From contig NC_030679.2 of the NCBI RefSeq assembly GCF_000004195.4, positions 147,857,040 through 147,921,039 on the forward strand: a DNA stretch of 64,000 nt, written 5' to 3'. Under the pieces are notes generated by a model. It did no database searches. It had not been told where the DNA came from and was given only the letters and a program-made list of their open reading frames with translations. Position numbers and translations under genes: made by a program. Origin of the DNA: Xenopus tropicalis. Its lineage: Eukaryota; Chordata; Amphibia; Anura; Pipidae. Positions 23,127 to 34,424 of this stretch are shown here, one piece after another. Positions within the stretch are counted from its first letter, which is position 1. Every line of letters begins with the position of its first letter.

Positions 23127-24424
23127 AGGGACACTGTCATGATTTTTATAGGGTACTTTGTATTTCTAAATGACACTGTTACATAGCAAATAATTCCCTC
23201 TGCCATTTAACCTTTTATTCTTGAAGCAACAAATGTATTTGTAGCTGTAATATTGGTGTGTAGGCGCCATCTCAGTGCCTTGTGCCTGAGTCTGAGCTTT
23301 CAGCCAGCGCTACACATTAGAACTGCTTTCAGCTAACCTATTGTTTCTCCTACTCCCATGTAACTGGGGGAGTCCTAAGCCGGACTTGGATTTCTTACTA
23401 TTGAGTGCTATTCTGATACCTACTGGGAGCTGCTATCTTGCTCCCTTCCCATTGTTCTGCTGATTGGCTGCTGGGGGTGAGGGGGAGGGATATCACTCCA
23501 ACTTGCAGCGCAGCAGTAAAGTGTGCCTGAGTCTGAGCTTTCAGAAGGAGCCAGCGTTACACATTAGAACTGCTTTCAGCTAACCTATTGTTTCTCCTAC
23601 TCCCATGTAACTGGAGGAGTCCCAAGCCGGACTTGGATTTCTTACTATTGAGTGCTATTCTGATACCTACTGGGAGCTGCTATCTTGCTCCCTTCCCATT
23701 GTTCTGCTGATCGGCTGCTGGGGGTGAGGGGGGGATATCACTCCAACTTGCAGCGCAGCAGTAAAGTGTGCCTGAGTCTGAGCTTTCAGCCAGCGCTACA
23801 CATTAGAACTGCTTTCAGCTAACCTATTGTTTCTCCTACTCCCATGTAACTGGAGGAGTCCCAAGCCGGACTTGGATTTCTTACTATTGAGTGCTATTCT
23901 GATACCTACTGGGAGCTGCTATCTTGCTCCCTTCCCATTGTTCTGCTGATCGGCTGCTGGTGGTGAGGGGGGGATATCACTCCAACTTGCAGCGCAGCAG
24001 TAAAGTGTGCCTGAGTCTGAGCTTTCAGAAGGAGCCAGCGCTACACATTAGAACTGCTTTCAGCTAACCTATTGTTTCTCCTACTCCCATGTAACCGGAG
24101 GAGTCCCAAGCCGGACTTGGATTTCTTACTATTGAGTGCTATTCTGATACCTACTGGGAGCTGCTATCTTGCTCCCTTCCCATTGTTCTGCTGATTGGCT
24201 GCTGGGGGTGAGGGGGGGGGGGATATCACTCCAGCTTGCAGCGCAGCAGTAAAGTGTGAGTGAAGTTTATCAGAGCACAGGTCACATGGCTGTGGCACCC
24301 TGGGAAATGAAGAATATGGCTAGCCCCATGGGAAAAACAGATTACAATGCAGGATTCTGCTGGAGAAGCTCTAGTAGCTGATGGGTTTTTTTTAACAAAC
24401 AGGTTTTCCCATGACAGTGTTGCT
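23127..24424 (+). mobile_element. Complete TTAA-flanked transposon carrying four 242-bp satellite units
   Basis: Ends AGGGACACTGTCATG and CATGACAGTGTTGCT are inverted and both are flanked by TTAA (23123-23126, 24425-24428), fitting T2/Kolobok-type insertion. The interior holds about four copies of the 242-bp unit (marker GCCTGAGTCTGAGCTTTCAG near 23285, 23527, 23769 and 24009), reverse to those at 1667-4550. There is no transposase, so it is non-autonomous. This is the intact carrier that explains the large array near the left edge of the window. Confidence 0.9.
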
Positions 24425-24599
24425 TTAAAATGTATCTACAAAGGCCCCAATGGCTTTCTACAAGACCTTGATGTTATAAGTTTACCCTGAATTATCTTTT
24501 TGTAGCAAAAATTAGCCAAAAAGACAATTCTTTGCCTATTTATTAACTAGCGGAACTTTGTGCCAGTTTGCCACAATTTTTGCCCGGGTGAAGAAGTGC

Positions 24600-25530
24600 A
24601 AATTCCTTATTCCTTCATTAATGTAATATTGAGGCTGGTAATGGCGGCCGCTCGATGGCACTGGGTGCAAGTGGATTGCACGGAGATGGCTATTGTGTAT
24701 AAGAAGCTTGACACAGAGCCATATAGACTTAAACTACTGCTTTCTGTGCCAAAAAGAGTCTAAATAAAGGCCTTGTAACAAGAGTTGGGTTGTTATTGTG
24801 CTTCTGAAGAGAAGGAAACACACGCGGCACAGGATCCCATGGGAACTCTAGTTTTGGTGTCAGTGTAATAAAAGCATAAAAAGGATTATCAGTCAACTGA
24901 GATAATGAGAAATGTGGAAATGACTTTAGATCTGCGGCAATAAACAAATGAGCAGATTCCTATAGTCAATGTATTTATTGTAATGATATCATTTTACAAC
25001 ATTTAGTCATTTTACTTAAATACAAGTTAGAGACTCGCCAAACAGTTCCCTGAAGGAATATGGTCAGTCCCATTCTTTCATATGGTGCCAAATATCACTG
25101 CAATGTTAATCACCTTAAACGCCAGGACAGTCCCAGAGCTGACCTACTCTATTAGCCCCCAGCAGTTACAACAGGATTGCCCACCAGGTCCCACAGAACT
25201 AGCTCCATGCACAATGATTAAGATAAGCCAACCCCCCCCATTTACCTTCTCAGATAGTTTTGATTAAAAAGACATTCTGGGCGTATGTGGCAAAATATGT
25301 TTGTACTGAGACCTCTACCCCCAAATGGAGGGCACCAATCATTCCATCTTTGCCAATGACTGGAACATATTGGTGGCCAGTGCCGATCCTCCAGTCTCCC
25401 CCATATATATCCAAATAAGCCACAAAGGAGGGTATCAATTAGGCCATGGAGTTGTCTCTTATATCTGTCCCTGCTATCACAACTTTACCCCCTATTTGGC
25501 TATAAAATAGTCAAACCCAGGCTAGTATAG
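24600..25530. other. TRIM downstream flank, copy B of the segmental duplication
   Basis: Counterpart of 18955-19800 (see the entry there). A GCGGCCGC site lies at about 24644. Small open frames, for example the minus-strand one ending at 25250, are not preserved between the two copies and are not called. Confidence 0.7.
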
Positions 25531-26410
25531 GTGTTAGAGCATGGGGTACATGCAACTCTCTTAGCCAGGATGGGCCTTCACAAGATGGAAGAGACCCGTG
25601 GAGCTGGGGTGTAGTGTAACTACAACTCACTGTAGCTGTGTGCAGTGCAATTTAGCAAATAATGGACTCCAGAAGGTTCTTGCAATTTAACAATAGATTA
25701 GATTTATTGTCAAAGACAATTAAAGAGGCAGGGTTAAATCAAATACTCACAAACAGATGATATGTGATAGTACACTCTGAGGACAACAAGAGAGGATGCA
25801 GACTGGTTTATCCCACCTCCATTAGAGTCTGGGCAGGGTAAATGCAGGTCAGCTTGGCACCCCTTTGGAAGCAGTCTAATAGATACCTCAGCCCTCAGGT
25901 TGATAGCCCCCAGCTTGAGAGTCCTACAGCCAACTGTGGAACAGGGTTGAGATACTGCCAGTCTCCTGTGTCTTAACCATGGCCCTATGCTGAGGCAACA
26001 GTGCCTGTATGGAAGGTACTTCCAGCTACTTTCCTTGGTGGAGCCCAAACTGCTCTTGCTTCCTTCCCTCTCTATCTCACTGTCCTAGAGAGTGCTCTTA
26101 CAAATTTCGGCTCATTCATGGGGTCCCTATCCCCAACTTCACCAGAGTGGATGTTAATCTCTGGGGCAATGACTTGGCTTTACTGGGGCCTATTCTGACC
26201 CCAGACTCAATGACCTGTTTCCTGAGACACAGAGGCAGCCAAAGAGGAAGGCCCACCCTCCTGCTAAACACTATAGTGGAGTGCAAGGGGTGTGATCAAC
26301 CCAATAACCAAACTATAAACTGATACATGGGTCTCTGCCCAGTAACAGTACAATTCAGAAAGAGGTAGGGTTTAAAGCCATAGGGGAGCTTAACCCTATG
26401 GGTCACTACA
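25530..26410 (-). mobile_element. Dispersed element ending TTAACCCTATGGGTCACTACA
   Basis: The right end TTAACCCTATGGGTCACTACA (26389-26409) is the inverse of TGTAGTGACCCAT... at 31905 and of TGTAGGGACCCATAGGG at 52753 and 54332. Internal GGACTCCAGAAGGTTCTTGC also resembles GGCGCCAGAGGTTCTTG at about 32040 and GGGCACCAGAAGTTCTTGC at 47966. It may be LTR-derived; the left boundary is uncertain. It interrupts the duplicated TRIM flank. Confidence 0.5.
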
Positions 26411-26691
26411 CACCATTTCAGCAGGCTTAATCGCCCACAGTTGAATTGCCCTCCGTGAGAATAAAGAACATACAAGAGGGGGTATTTGACTAATGTACTT
26501 TCCCTGGTCTACTGTTGCATTAGTAATTTAGTATCTGTGCAAGTACATACTAGCCATATGGCGGCATTTACATCTAGTCATATGTTTCATAGGCCGTCAC
26601 CTAACTGCTTCGTTCTTTTTTTGGGAAAAAGTGCCTCCTTCTCAAAGCACTGGTCTCTCTGGCTGATCCTTCTCCACTGTAGCCCCTATAT

Positions 26692-26877
26692 CAATGGTTC
26701 TCAACCTCCCTAATGCCGCGACCCTTTAATACAGTTGCTCATGTTGTGGTGCCCCCCAACCATAAAGTTATTCCTAAGACCATCGGAAATATGTGTTTTC
26801 CCATGGTCTTAGGTGACCCCTGTGAAAGGGTAATTCAACCCCCAAAGGGGTCCCGACCCACAGGTTGAGAACCGCTG
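26692..26877. mobile_element. SPIN-like hAT MITE (186 bp)
   Basis: Ends CAATGGTTCTCAACCTCCCT and CAGGTTGAGAACCGCTG, internal AATGCCGCGACCCTTTAATA and ATGTTGTGGTGCC on the left and GGTCTTAGGTGACCCCTGTG on the right match, from memory, the SPIN (SPace INvader) hAT MITE family known for horizontal transfer among tetrapods. Flanking CCCTATAT / CCCTATAG form an 8-bp target duplication with one mismatch. Most of the middle is deleted. Confidence 0.88.
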
Positions 26878-27111
26878 CCCTATAGGGAAAGATCTCCAAA
26901 AGCAACACCCAATTTTAATGGCATTATATAACATAATAACAATATCAAAATCTAAGATTCTTATCCTAGTAAAATAAAAATGTGCAAAGAGGGCAGGGTG
27001 CAACAAACGAGCACAGGTCATATTTTTGCACTTGGCCGACTATGCTTATTGGATTAACTTTAAGGGGGTGCAACTTTGTTCCCCTTAGTGCTTTTTGTAG
27101 TAAGGAAATAT
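26878..27111. other. Short spacer before TRIM copy B
   Basis: AT-rich 3' flank of the minus-strand TRIM gene. No feature beyond the SPIN duplication at its left edge. Confidence 0.5.
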
Positions 27112-28665
27112 CTAGTTTTTAATGCACACGCTGCCATCTGCTCTACCCACCCAAAATGCTGCATGAAGAGGTTCGGTGAAGGTAGCCTTGAATATGTATA
27201 AGAGCTTTATTGGGTTACTCATCTCATAGAACATCAGACGCCCCCCCTCGTAGTTCAGTGAAACTCGAATTCTGTGGCAGGAGGGATAATGGGGCAAACT
27301 TATTCTCTGACTATTATGTCTCACTGAGTAGGAATTATTTACTCCGCACAAAGCCCATGACTTGCTATTGTACCCAAACCTAGATTGTTGCCCTGCTCTA
27401 GTTATACTTGGGTAGGCAACGCCAATTCCCCAACCCCTTCCTATAGGGCCCTCAACATCCCAGTAATGTCTCCCTGAGTTAAAACTCAAGACGCTTAACA
27501 CCTGATTGTGCTCAAATCTCTGTGGTGTTTCCGGGTAGCAAGATAAGTCTGACCAAGTTGCAAGTTTCATGTCTCCCGATATAGATACAAATATACCAGC
27601 AGTGTTAGTATCCAGCGTCAGGCCGGTAGCCTCCTGCCCATACACCTTTATGTTTAACTCTGTTGCAATACAAGCCAAGCCAGTCAATAATATCTCTGAG
27701 AACAGGTCCTTGTTCAGAAGCTGTGCAGCATGGAACATATAATAGCCAGCCCGTATATCCACATTATCCCCCTGTTCCTCATCACACAAAACAGTTAGAG
27801 GATCAGCCATGTTGCAGAGCTCCTCAATGTGACTGATCTTCTTAGTCAACTTGTCCTTCACTATTTCTTGTTCTTGGATTAGTTTAGAGACTTGGCACAA
27901 GACTTGCTCTTGTTCTTTGGAGATGTCGCTCAAGACTTGCTTCTCCAGGGATTCCAGCTGATCTCTGATGTCCTTGAATATGGAGGTTGCTCTCTCCATT
28001 TCTCTGGTTGCTTTATCTTGTACTTTGCTTTTGTTATCCTGAAGGCTCTGCAGTCCTTGTTCTGTATTTTCCATCTCTAGGTTAAGGTTCCTTAAAACAT
28101 TTCTCAGTTTCTCTTTCTTCTGCTCAACCCCTTCAGCCAGGAGCATCACCTTGTGTCCCCGATGCTCTCCGGCCAGGCAGCAGGACACGCAGATACAGAC
28201 AGCATGCTCAGAGCAGTAATATTCCAGAACCTTTTTGTGGATGGAGCATTTTCTGTATCCCAGGGAAGTGGTGGGTTCCATTAAGACGTGCTCCTCAGAC
28301 TTGCTGTGGACCCTCACGTGGTTGACACAAAGAGATGCCTCACAATGCAGACAAGTTTTTATGGCAGGTACAGCCGAGTGAATGCAGTAAGTGCAGAAGA
28401 TCCCAGTCTCCTCCTTCTCCGATGGAGTCGACAGAAATTGCTCTGCTATGTTTCTCAGTTTCCTGCTGCTCTGTAGGGTTGGACGCTCTGTATACTCGGC
28501 TCTGCATTCAGGACAAGTAAAGAGTCCATGTTGCTCCTGGGCATCCAGGGCGCTCTCGATGCATTGCTGGCAGAAGTGATGCCCACAGGGCAGCGTTACC
28601 GGATCTTTATAAATGCTCAGGCAAATGGAGCAGTTGAGCTCATCTCTTAGATTAGAGGACGCCAT
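27112..28665 (-). CDS. TRIM25-like RING E3 ubiquitin ligase, copy B (517 aa)
   Basis: Same architecture as copy A: C3HC4 RING (Cys12 to Cys54), two B-box zinc clusters (about 91-171), coiled coil (about 180-290), PRY-SPRY to the end. Residues 1-190 differ from copy A at only about five positions (for example Arg7 for Ile, Thr24 for Met, Gln34 for His), whereas about one residue in five differs across the SPRY. This copy has extra residues in the linker after EEQGD, and VSLNYEGG instead of VSLDYEGG in the LDYE motif. The start ATG at 28665 sits in GCCATGG. The frame is intact and intronless. It is probably a functional tandem paralog with a changed ligand-binding face; antiviral or immune roles are family knowledge, not shown here. 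Confidence 0.95.
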   Translation of the reverse strand: MASSNLRDELNCSICLSIYKDPVTLPCGHHFCQQCIESALDAQEQHGLFTCPECRAEYTERPTLQSSRKLRNIAEQFLSTPSEKEETGIFCTYCIHSAVPAIKTCLHCEASLCVNHVRVHSKSEEHVLMEPTTSLGYRKCSIHKKVLEYYCSEHAVCICVSCCLAGEHRGHKVMLLAEGVEQKKEKLRNVLRNLNLEMENTEQGLQSLQDNKSKVQDKATREMERATSIFKDIRDQLESLEKQVLSDISKEQEQVLCQVSKLIQEQEIVKDKLTKKISHIEELCNMADPLTVLCDEEQGDNVDIRAGYYMFHAAQLLNKDLFSEILLTGLACIATELNIKVYGQEATGLTLDTNTAGIFVSISGDMKLATWSDLSCYPETPQRFEHNQVLSVLSFNSGRHYWDVEGPIGRGWGIGVAYPSITRAGQQSRFGYNSKSWALCGVNNSYSVRHNSQRISLPHYPSCHRIRVSLNYEGGRLMFYEMSNPIKLLYIFKATFTEPLHAAFWVGRADGSVCIKN

Positions 28666-28683
28666 GGCCAAGTCACTGGGAAT

Positions 28684-28695
28684 GAAACCGAAACC
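28684..28695 (-). promoter_or_regulatory. ISRE-like element (or polypyrimidine tract) upstream of TRIM copy B
   Basis: The same GAAACCGAAACC as upstream of copy A, at the same distance from the ATG. The flanking CAGTGACTTGGCC is identical in both copies. Further upstream this copy has a short extra TGTTTGTTTC-like insertion. The same two readings apply: interferon response element or 3' splice site tract. Confidence 0.45.
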
Positions 28696-28980
28696 ACAAT
28701 CCTGTTTGTTTCCTAAAGGGATGGGCTGCAGTCACACCTTTTACTGTACACAGAGGGAGGTGTAATCCTTAGTTACCGTTAGGCTCATTTTTAACCCTTT
28801 CAGTTCCTACTTGCAGCAGATACGCGATTCAAAACAAACACGAGGGGCCATATTTTTAACCCTTTAATGGCCAGCAGAATTTCACATTTCGGTTCCCCTC
28901 AGTGCCAGATGTTTTGTAAACATTCTGTGCTCAATTTAGGGGCTTTTACTGGGGGCAGGGTTAAGTTTAGGTAGGCAAAC

Positions 28981-30137
<1,157 letters not shown>

Positions 30138-30139
30138 TT

Positions 30140-31580
30140 GTTTTTTTCAGGAGAACCTGAGCTTTCCAAATCTGCTTGGGTTTTTGTGTATTTCCACTTC
30201 TGGAACAAGATTTAGAGCCCGAAATAAAAAAAAAAGCAAAGCAAAGCTTTCCTGAATTTATCTCCCACATAGCATTAGATACAGAGAAAATACACCCTAA
30301 ATATGAAAGCCAAGGGTCCACTGAACAGTTTGATGCCCATTGTGCATAGGATTACTAAAGTATCTGGAATTTAGAGACCCCAAAAGAAGTTAGTGCATAG
30401 AAATTGCCCTGGAGATCTCTTTATCTACTGAAAATTCAACATGTTTACTGCATTTTCTGTGGGGTAAAAACACAAAAAAAATGCATTAACCCCCTCCCAA
30501 AACCATATATTTTTGGAAAGTACACATTCAGGTGAATTCAAAATGAGTATCCATGTCTTTCTACTCCAAACTACAGAGTCGCAATGCTTTCCCAAAATTG
30601 ACGGTTTTGATGAAATACCTAAAAATTGCATCAAACCTTCCACTTTCAAGCACCTTATCTCCCACATAACTTTAGGTACCAAGAAAACAAATACTAAATA
30701 TGAAAGCCAGGGGGCCACTGAAGAGTTTGATGCCCATTGTGCATAGGATCACTGATGTATCTGGCATGTAGAGACCCCAAAAGAAGTTAGTGCATACAAA
30801 TTGAATACGCTGCAATATAAGCTACCGCCATGTGTATTATGTGCCATAAGACGGAAACCCTAGAAAACCATACATTTTCCGAAAGTACACATTCTGACAA
30901 AACAAAAATGGGTAAATACATCTTTCTACTACAAACTACCAAACTACAAAGCTATGCTAAACAGAACGGTTTTTATGACATTTCTGAAAATCGGCACAAA
31001 GCTTGCATTTTACCTCATTATGTACCCCCACATTTTGTAACGTATCAACATAAAACACTCTAAATATGAACGCCAGGGGTCTACTGAACAGTTTGATGCC
31101 CAATATGCGTAGATTTACCAAACTATGTGGCGTACAGGGGCACCCACATAAAAATAGTGCATATGAATTTGCTCCGGCTCATGCAGTCTTTGCACCCGGT
31201 GTGTGTAGTATGTGCCATAAGACCCCCTAACAGTACCGAGACCCTAGAAAACCATACATTTTCTGAAAGTACATGTTCTGACAAAACAAAAATGGGTAAA
31301 TACATCTTTCTACTGCAAACTACCAAACTACAAAGCTATGCTAAACAGAACGGTTTTTATGACATTTCTGAAACTCGGCACAAAGCTTGCATTTTACTTC
31401 ATTATGTACCCCCACATTTTGTAAAGTATCAACATAAAACACCCTAAATATGAACGCCAGGGGTCTACTGAACAGTTTGATGCCCAATATGCATAGATTT
31501 ACCAAACTATGTGGGGTACAGAGGAAGCCAAATTGAAATACAGCAGACAAAATGTCTATGTGCAAAGACAACGTGAAATG
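30140..31580 (+). repeat. About 390-bp tandem array, plus orientation, 4 diverging copies
   Basis: Units share AACCATACATTTTC near the middle (30857, 31248), ACTGAACAGTTTGATGCCCA at 30319, 31082 and 31468 with a variant near 30717, and GCTATGCTAAACAGAACGG. Spacing is 365-400 bp. The 31.1-31.5 kb copy is close to the preceding one; the 30.3 kb copy is more diverged. A reverse array of the same family is at 38240-40330. A short peptide frame (ESTHSDKTKMG ... GFYDISEN) is partly shared between the two arrays. Confidence 0.85.
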
Positions 31581-31904
31581 CAATAAAATTGCTAAAAATG
31601 CACCAAAATCACAGAAAATGTAATAAAAACACCAAATTAATACACAAAAGGTATTGTGCAGTGCAGTTAGCGAATACGCAGGGGCCACTCGTTCCCCACC
31701 TCTGCTCATTGTCTAGGGGCTGGGGAACGAGAGAGGAGCAAAAAGTGCAGCAGGATGTAGAATCTACATCCTGTGCCACTTAGGTACTTTCATACACGGG
31801 ACGTAGATTCTACATCCTGTGGCACTTAAAGGGTTAAAGGTGAATCAAATATTTTATAAACTGAATGTTAAAGGGATAGTTCAATTTTAAGTTGACGTTT
31901 AGTA

Positions 31905-32654
31905 TTGTAGTGACCCATCGGTTTAACAATCCCTGTAGCTTTGAACCCTACACTTATTTCACTGTTACGAGACTATTTCTCCCAGGTGTGAGCCCTCGCG
32001 CGGAGGGTGTTGTGCAACTGTAACTCACAATGATAATGGGCGCCAGAGGTTCTTGAACTTAAATAGGAACGTATTTATTGAAGGGATCCACAAAGAAGCA
32101 TTAACAGTCTCTTGTATATCACAGGTTAGGCTTATACTCACAGTACTTGGTCACAATGACTCTCTCCCCGCAGGGCAACAATGGGTTACTCCCAGATTTC
32201 AGGTTATACTTCTCCCCAGTGGAACCCAGGCGATTCACTATCTAGCCCTGAGTCTGTACACTGGGAACCCCACTCTGGGCAGCAGTACAGCCAGGATAAT
32301 AATCCCTCTATGATCCTTGTTGGAGCCAGAGCTGCTCACTAACTAGCCCTAACTATCTGTCACACCTAGTGTGACCTATAACAGAACTTTTCTGACCTGT
32401 CTGGGCCTAAACCTAAACCCAGGTTCCACTCTGGTCTATCTGCCGGCTTTAGATAGCCCTTCCTCATGGCTGCTAAGCCTTTATATTATATCACAGTGCC
32501 ACCTTATGGCCGAATTGTAGAACACCAAAGGCCATATTATGACCCAGGAAGAGGGACTAACTTCCCATTATATTGAGGACCCGCTATAGCTGTCCAAATA
32601 CCTAGGGGACTAGAGACCAGAAAGAAAGGGGCATAATTTACCAGTTCCCTACAT
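31905..32654 (+). mobile_element. Dispersed LTR-like element starting TGTAGTGACCCAT
   Basis: Starts TGTAGTGACCCATCGGTTTA inside a T2-type MITE end (TTAAAGGGATAGTTCA, 31858-31875) and may end at TTCCCTACA near 32654. TG...CA ends and a length of about 750 bp fit a solo LTR, but no clean target duplication is visible. Related ends occur at 26409, 52753 and 54332. Confidence 0.45.
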
Positions 32655-32765
32655 AGTGACTAAGCGCCATGTGGTAAAAGGCACATTTGGAAGGAATCCC
32701 TTCCCTGCGAAGATGAATCTACCTGACTTGTGTTTCAAATTGCACTTTCCACTCTGCACTTGCAG

Positions 32766-33040
32766 TACAGTTGCCACCTATCCAGTTTTGACCCGGGTTT
32801 TGGAAGGGCTATTTGGGTCAAAACCTCCTGCCTGGTTTCCCAAATTAGGAAAACTGGGCAGGACTCATTGAGATTGATGCAGTGATTGGCTGATCACCAC
32901 GTCATGGCCCCATCCAGTGGTGTCACTGCCCCGCCTCATCTCTGCCCCTGTTACATCATGTCCCTGCCTAGTCCCCACCCCATGACATAATTGCCCGCCC
33001 CCTGCCTCTGTAAATAAAGCCTGCATGGTTGGCAACCCTA
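32766..33040. mobile_element. Short MITE with GTTGCCAACC-type inverted ends
   Basis: Left ACAGTTGCCACCTATCCAG and right CATGGTTGGCAACCCTA are approximately inverted. The interior is GC-richer (CACTGCCCCGCCTCATC). The family is remembered as common in Xenopus; the name is not certain. Confidence 0.55.
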
Positions 33041-33577
33041 ACTTGCTCCTACAGTGCCGTCAGCTTATCACTTTAAACACAACTTGTCGGGTTCTCCAGG
33101 TTCTGTAGAACAAACTGTATATGTTATCACATTAGGCAGTTTGTTTTTCAGGTACAGCAGCTGCTAATATTTCCCTACCTGAAATGTTATACCTCTCAAT
33201 TCTTATCGGTTAGGTTTGGCACAGTGTCCCCTCCTTGGAATTCATATGGAAGCCACCGAGAACCAGAAGTGAATGGTTTAGTCCATTCCAGATGGACCCG
33301 AGTGCTTTTAGTGAGATCCTGTTACAAACAAATAACGTCTCACAGAGGAACAATGAAACCACTTGGCTACAAACCCTCCCCGACAGGTGCAGAAAGCATT
33401 ATTTAGGAATAAGCCCCCTATCAGGTTCCGCCATCTTCCTCTCCACCCAAAGCACCTGCACAAAACCTCAGGAACGAGTTTAACCCCGCAATGTGCCTTG
33501 TGCCCCAGTCTTATCTCCATTTATAGAAAGGGCTTGTCAATTGTCCCTTTACATGGGAAATATCATGAAAACAAAAC
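33041..33577. other. Intergenic sequence, no gene seen
   Basis: Moderate GC sequence. Three overlapping small plus-strand frames (33224-33596) have no recognisable motif, and none is clearly conserved elsewhere in the window. Confidence 0.45.
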
Positions 33578-34380
33578 TGTACTTGATCCCAACTAAGATA
33601 TAATTACCCCTTATTGGGGCAGAACAGCCCTATTGGGTTTATTTCATGGTTAAATGATTCCCTTTTCTCTGTAATAATAAAACAGTACCTGTACTTGATC
33701 CCAACTAAGATATAATTACCCCTTATTGGGGGCAGAACAGTCCTATTGGGTTTATTTCATGGTTAAATGATTCCCTTTTCTCTGTAATAATAAAACAGTA
33801 CCTGTACTTGATCCCAACTAAGATATAATTACCCCTTATTGGGGCAGAACAGCCCTATTGGGTTTATTTCATGGTTAAATGATTCCCTTTTCTCTGTAAT
33901 AATAAAACAGTACCTGTACTTGATCCCAACTAAGATATAATTACCCCTTATTGGGGGCAGAACAGTCCTATTGGGTTTATTTAATGGTTAAATGATTCCC
34001 TTTTCTCTGTAATAATAAAACAGTACCTGTACTTGATCCCAACTAAGATATAATTACACCTTATTGGGGCAGAACAGCCCTATTGGGTTTATTTAATGGT
34101 TAAATGATTCCCTTTTCTCTGTAATAATAAAACAGTACCTGTACTTGATCCCAACTAAGATATAATTACCCCTTATTGGGGCAGAACAGCCCTATTGGGT
34201 TTATTTCATGGTTAAATGATTCCCTTTTCTCTGTAATAATAAAACAGTACCTGTACTTGATCCCAACTAAGATATAATTACCCCTTATTGGGGGCAGAAC
34301 AGCCCTATTGGGTTTATTTAATGGTTAAATGATTCCCTTTTCTCTGTAATAATAAAACAGTACCTGTACTTGATCCCAAT
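33578..34380 (-). repeat. 112-bp satellite array, 7 copies
   Basis: Units start GTACTTGATCCCAACTAAG near 33579, 33689, 33803, 33916, 34029, 34140 and 34252, with a partial unit at 34365. No MITE termini flank this array, in contrast to 20138-21275. It ends only about 45 bp from the stop codon of the next OR gene, so it lies in that gene's 3' flank or 3'UTR. Confidence 0.95.
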
Positions 34381-34424
34381 TAACTCTTTTTTATTTATTT
34401 CATAGCAATATTCACCCTTTATAT

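Noticed and set aside
25250..25438. 62-codon minus-strand frame ('YGGDWRIGTG...')
   Set aside because: Its duplicate at 19665-19800 does not keep the frame.
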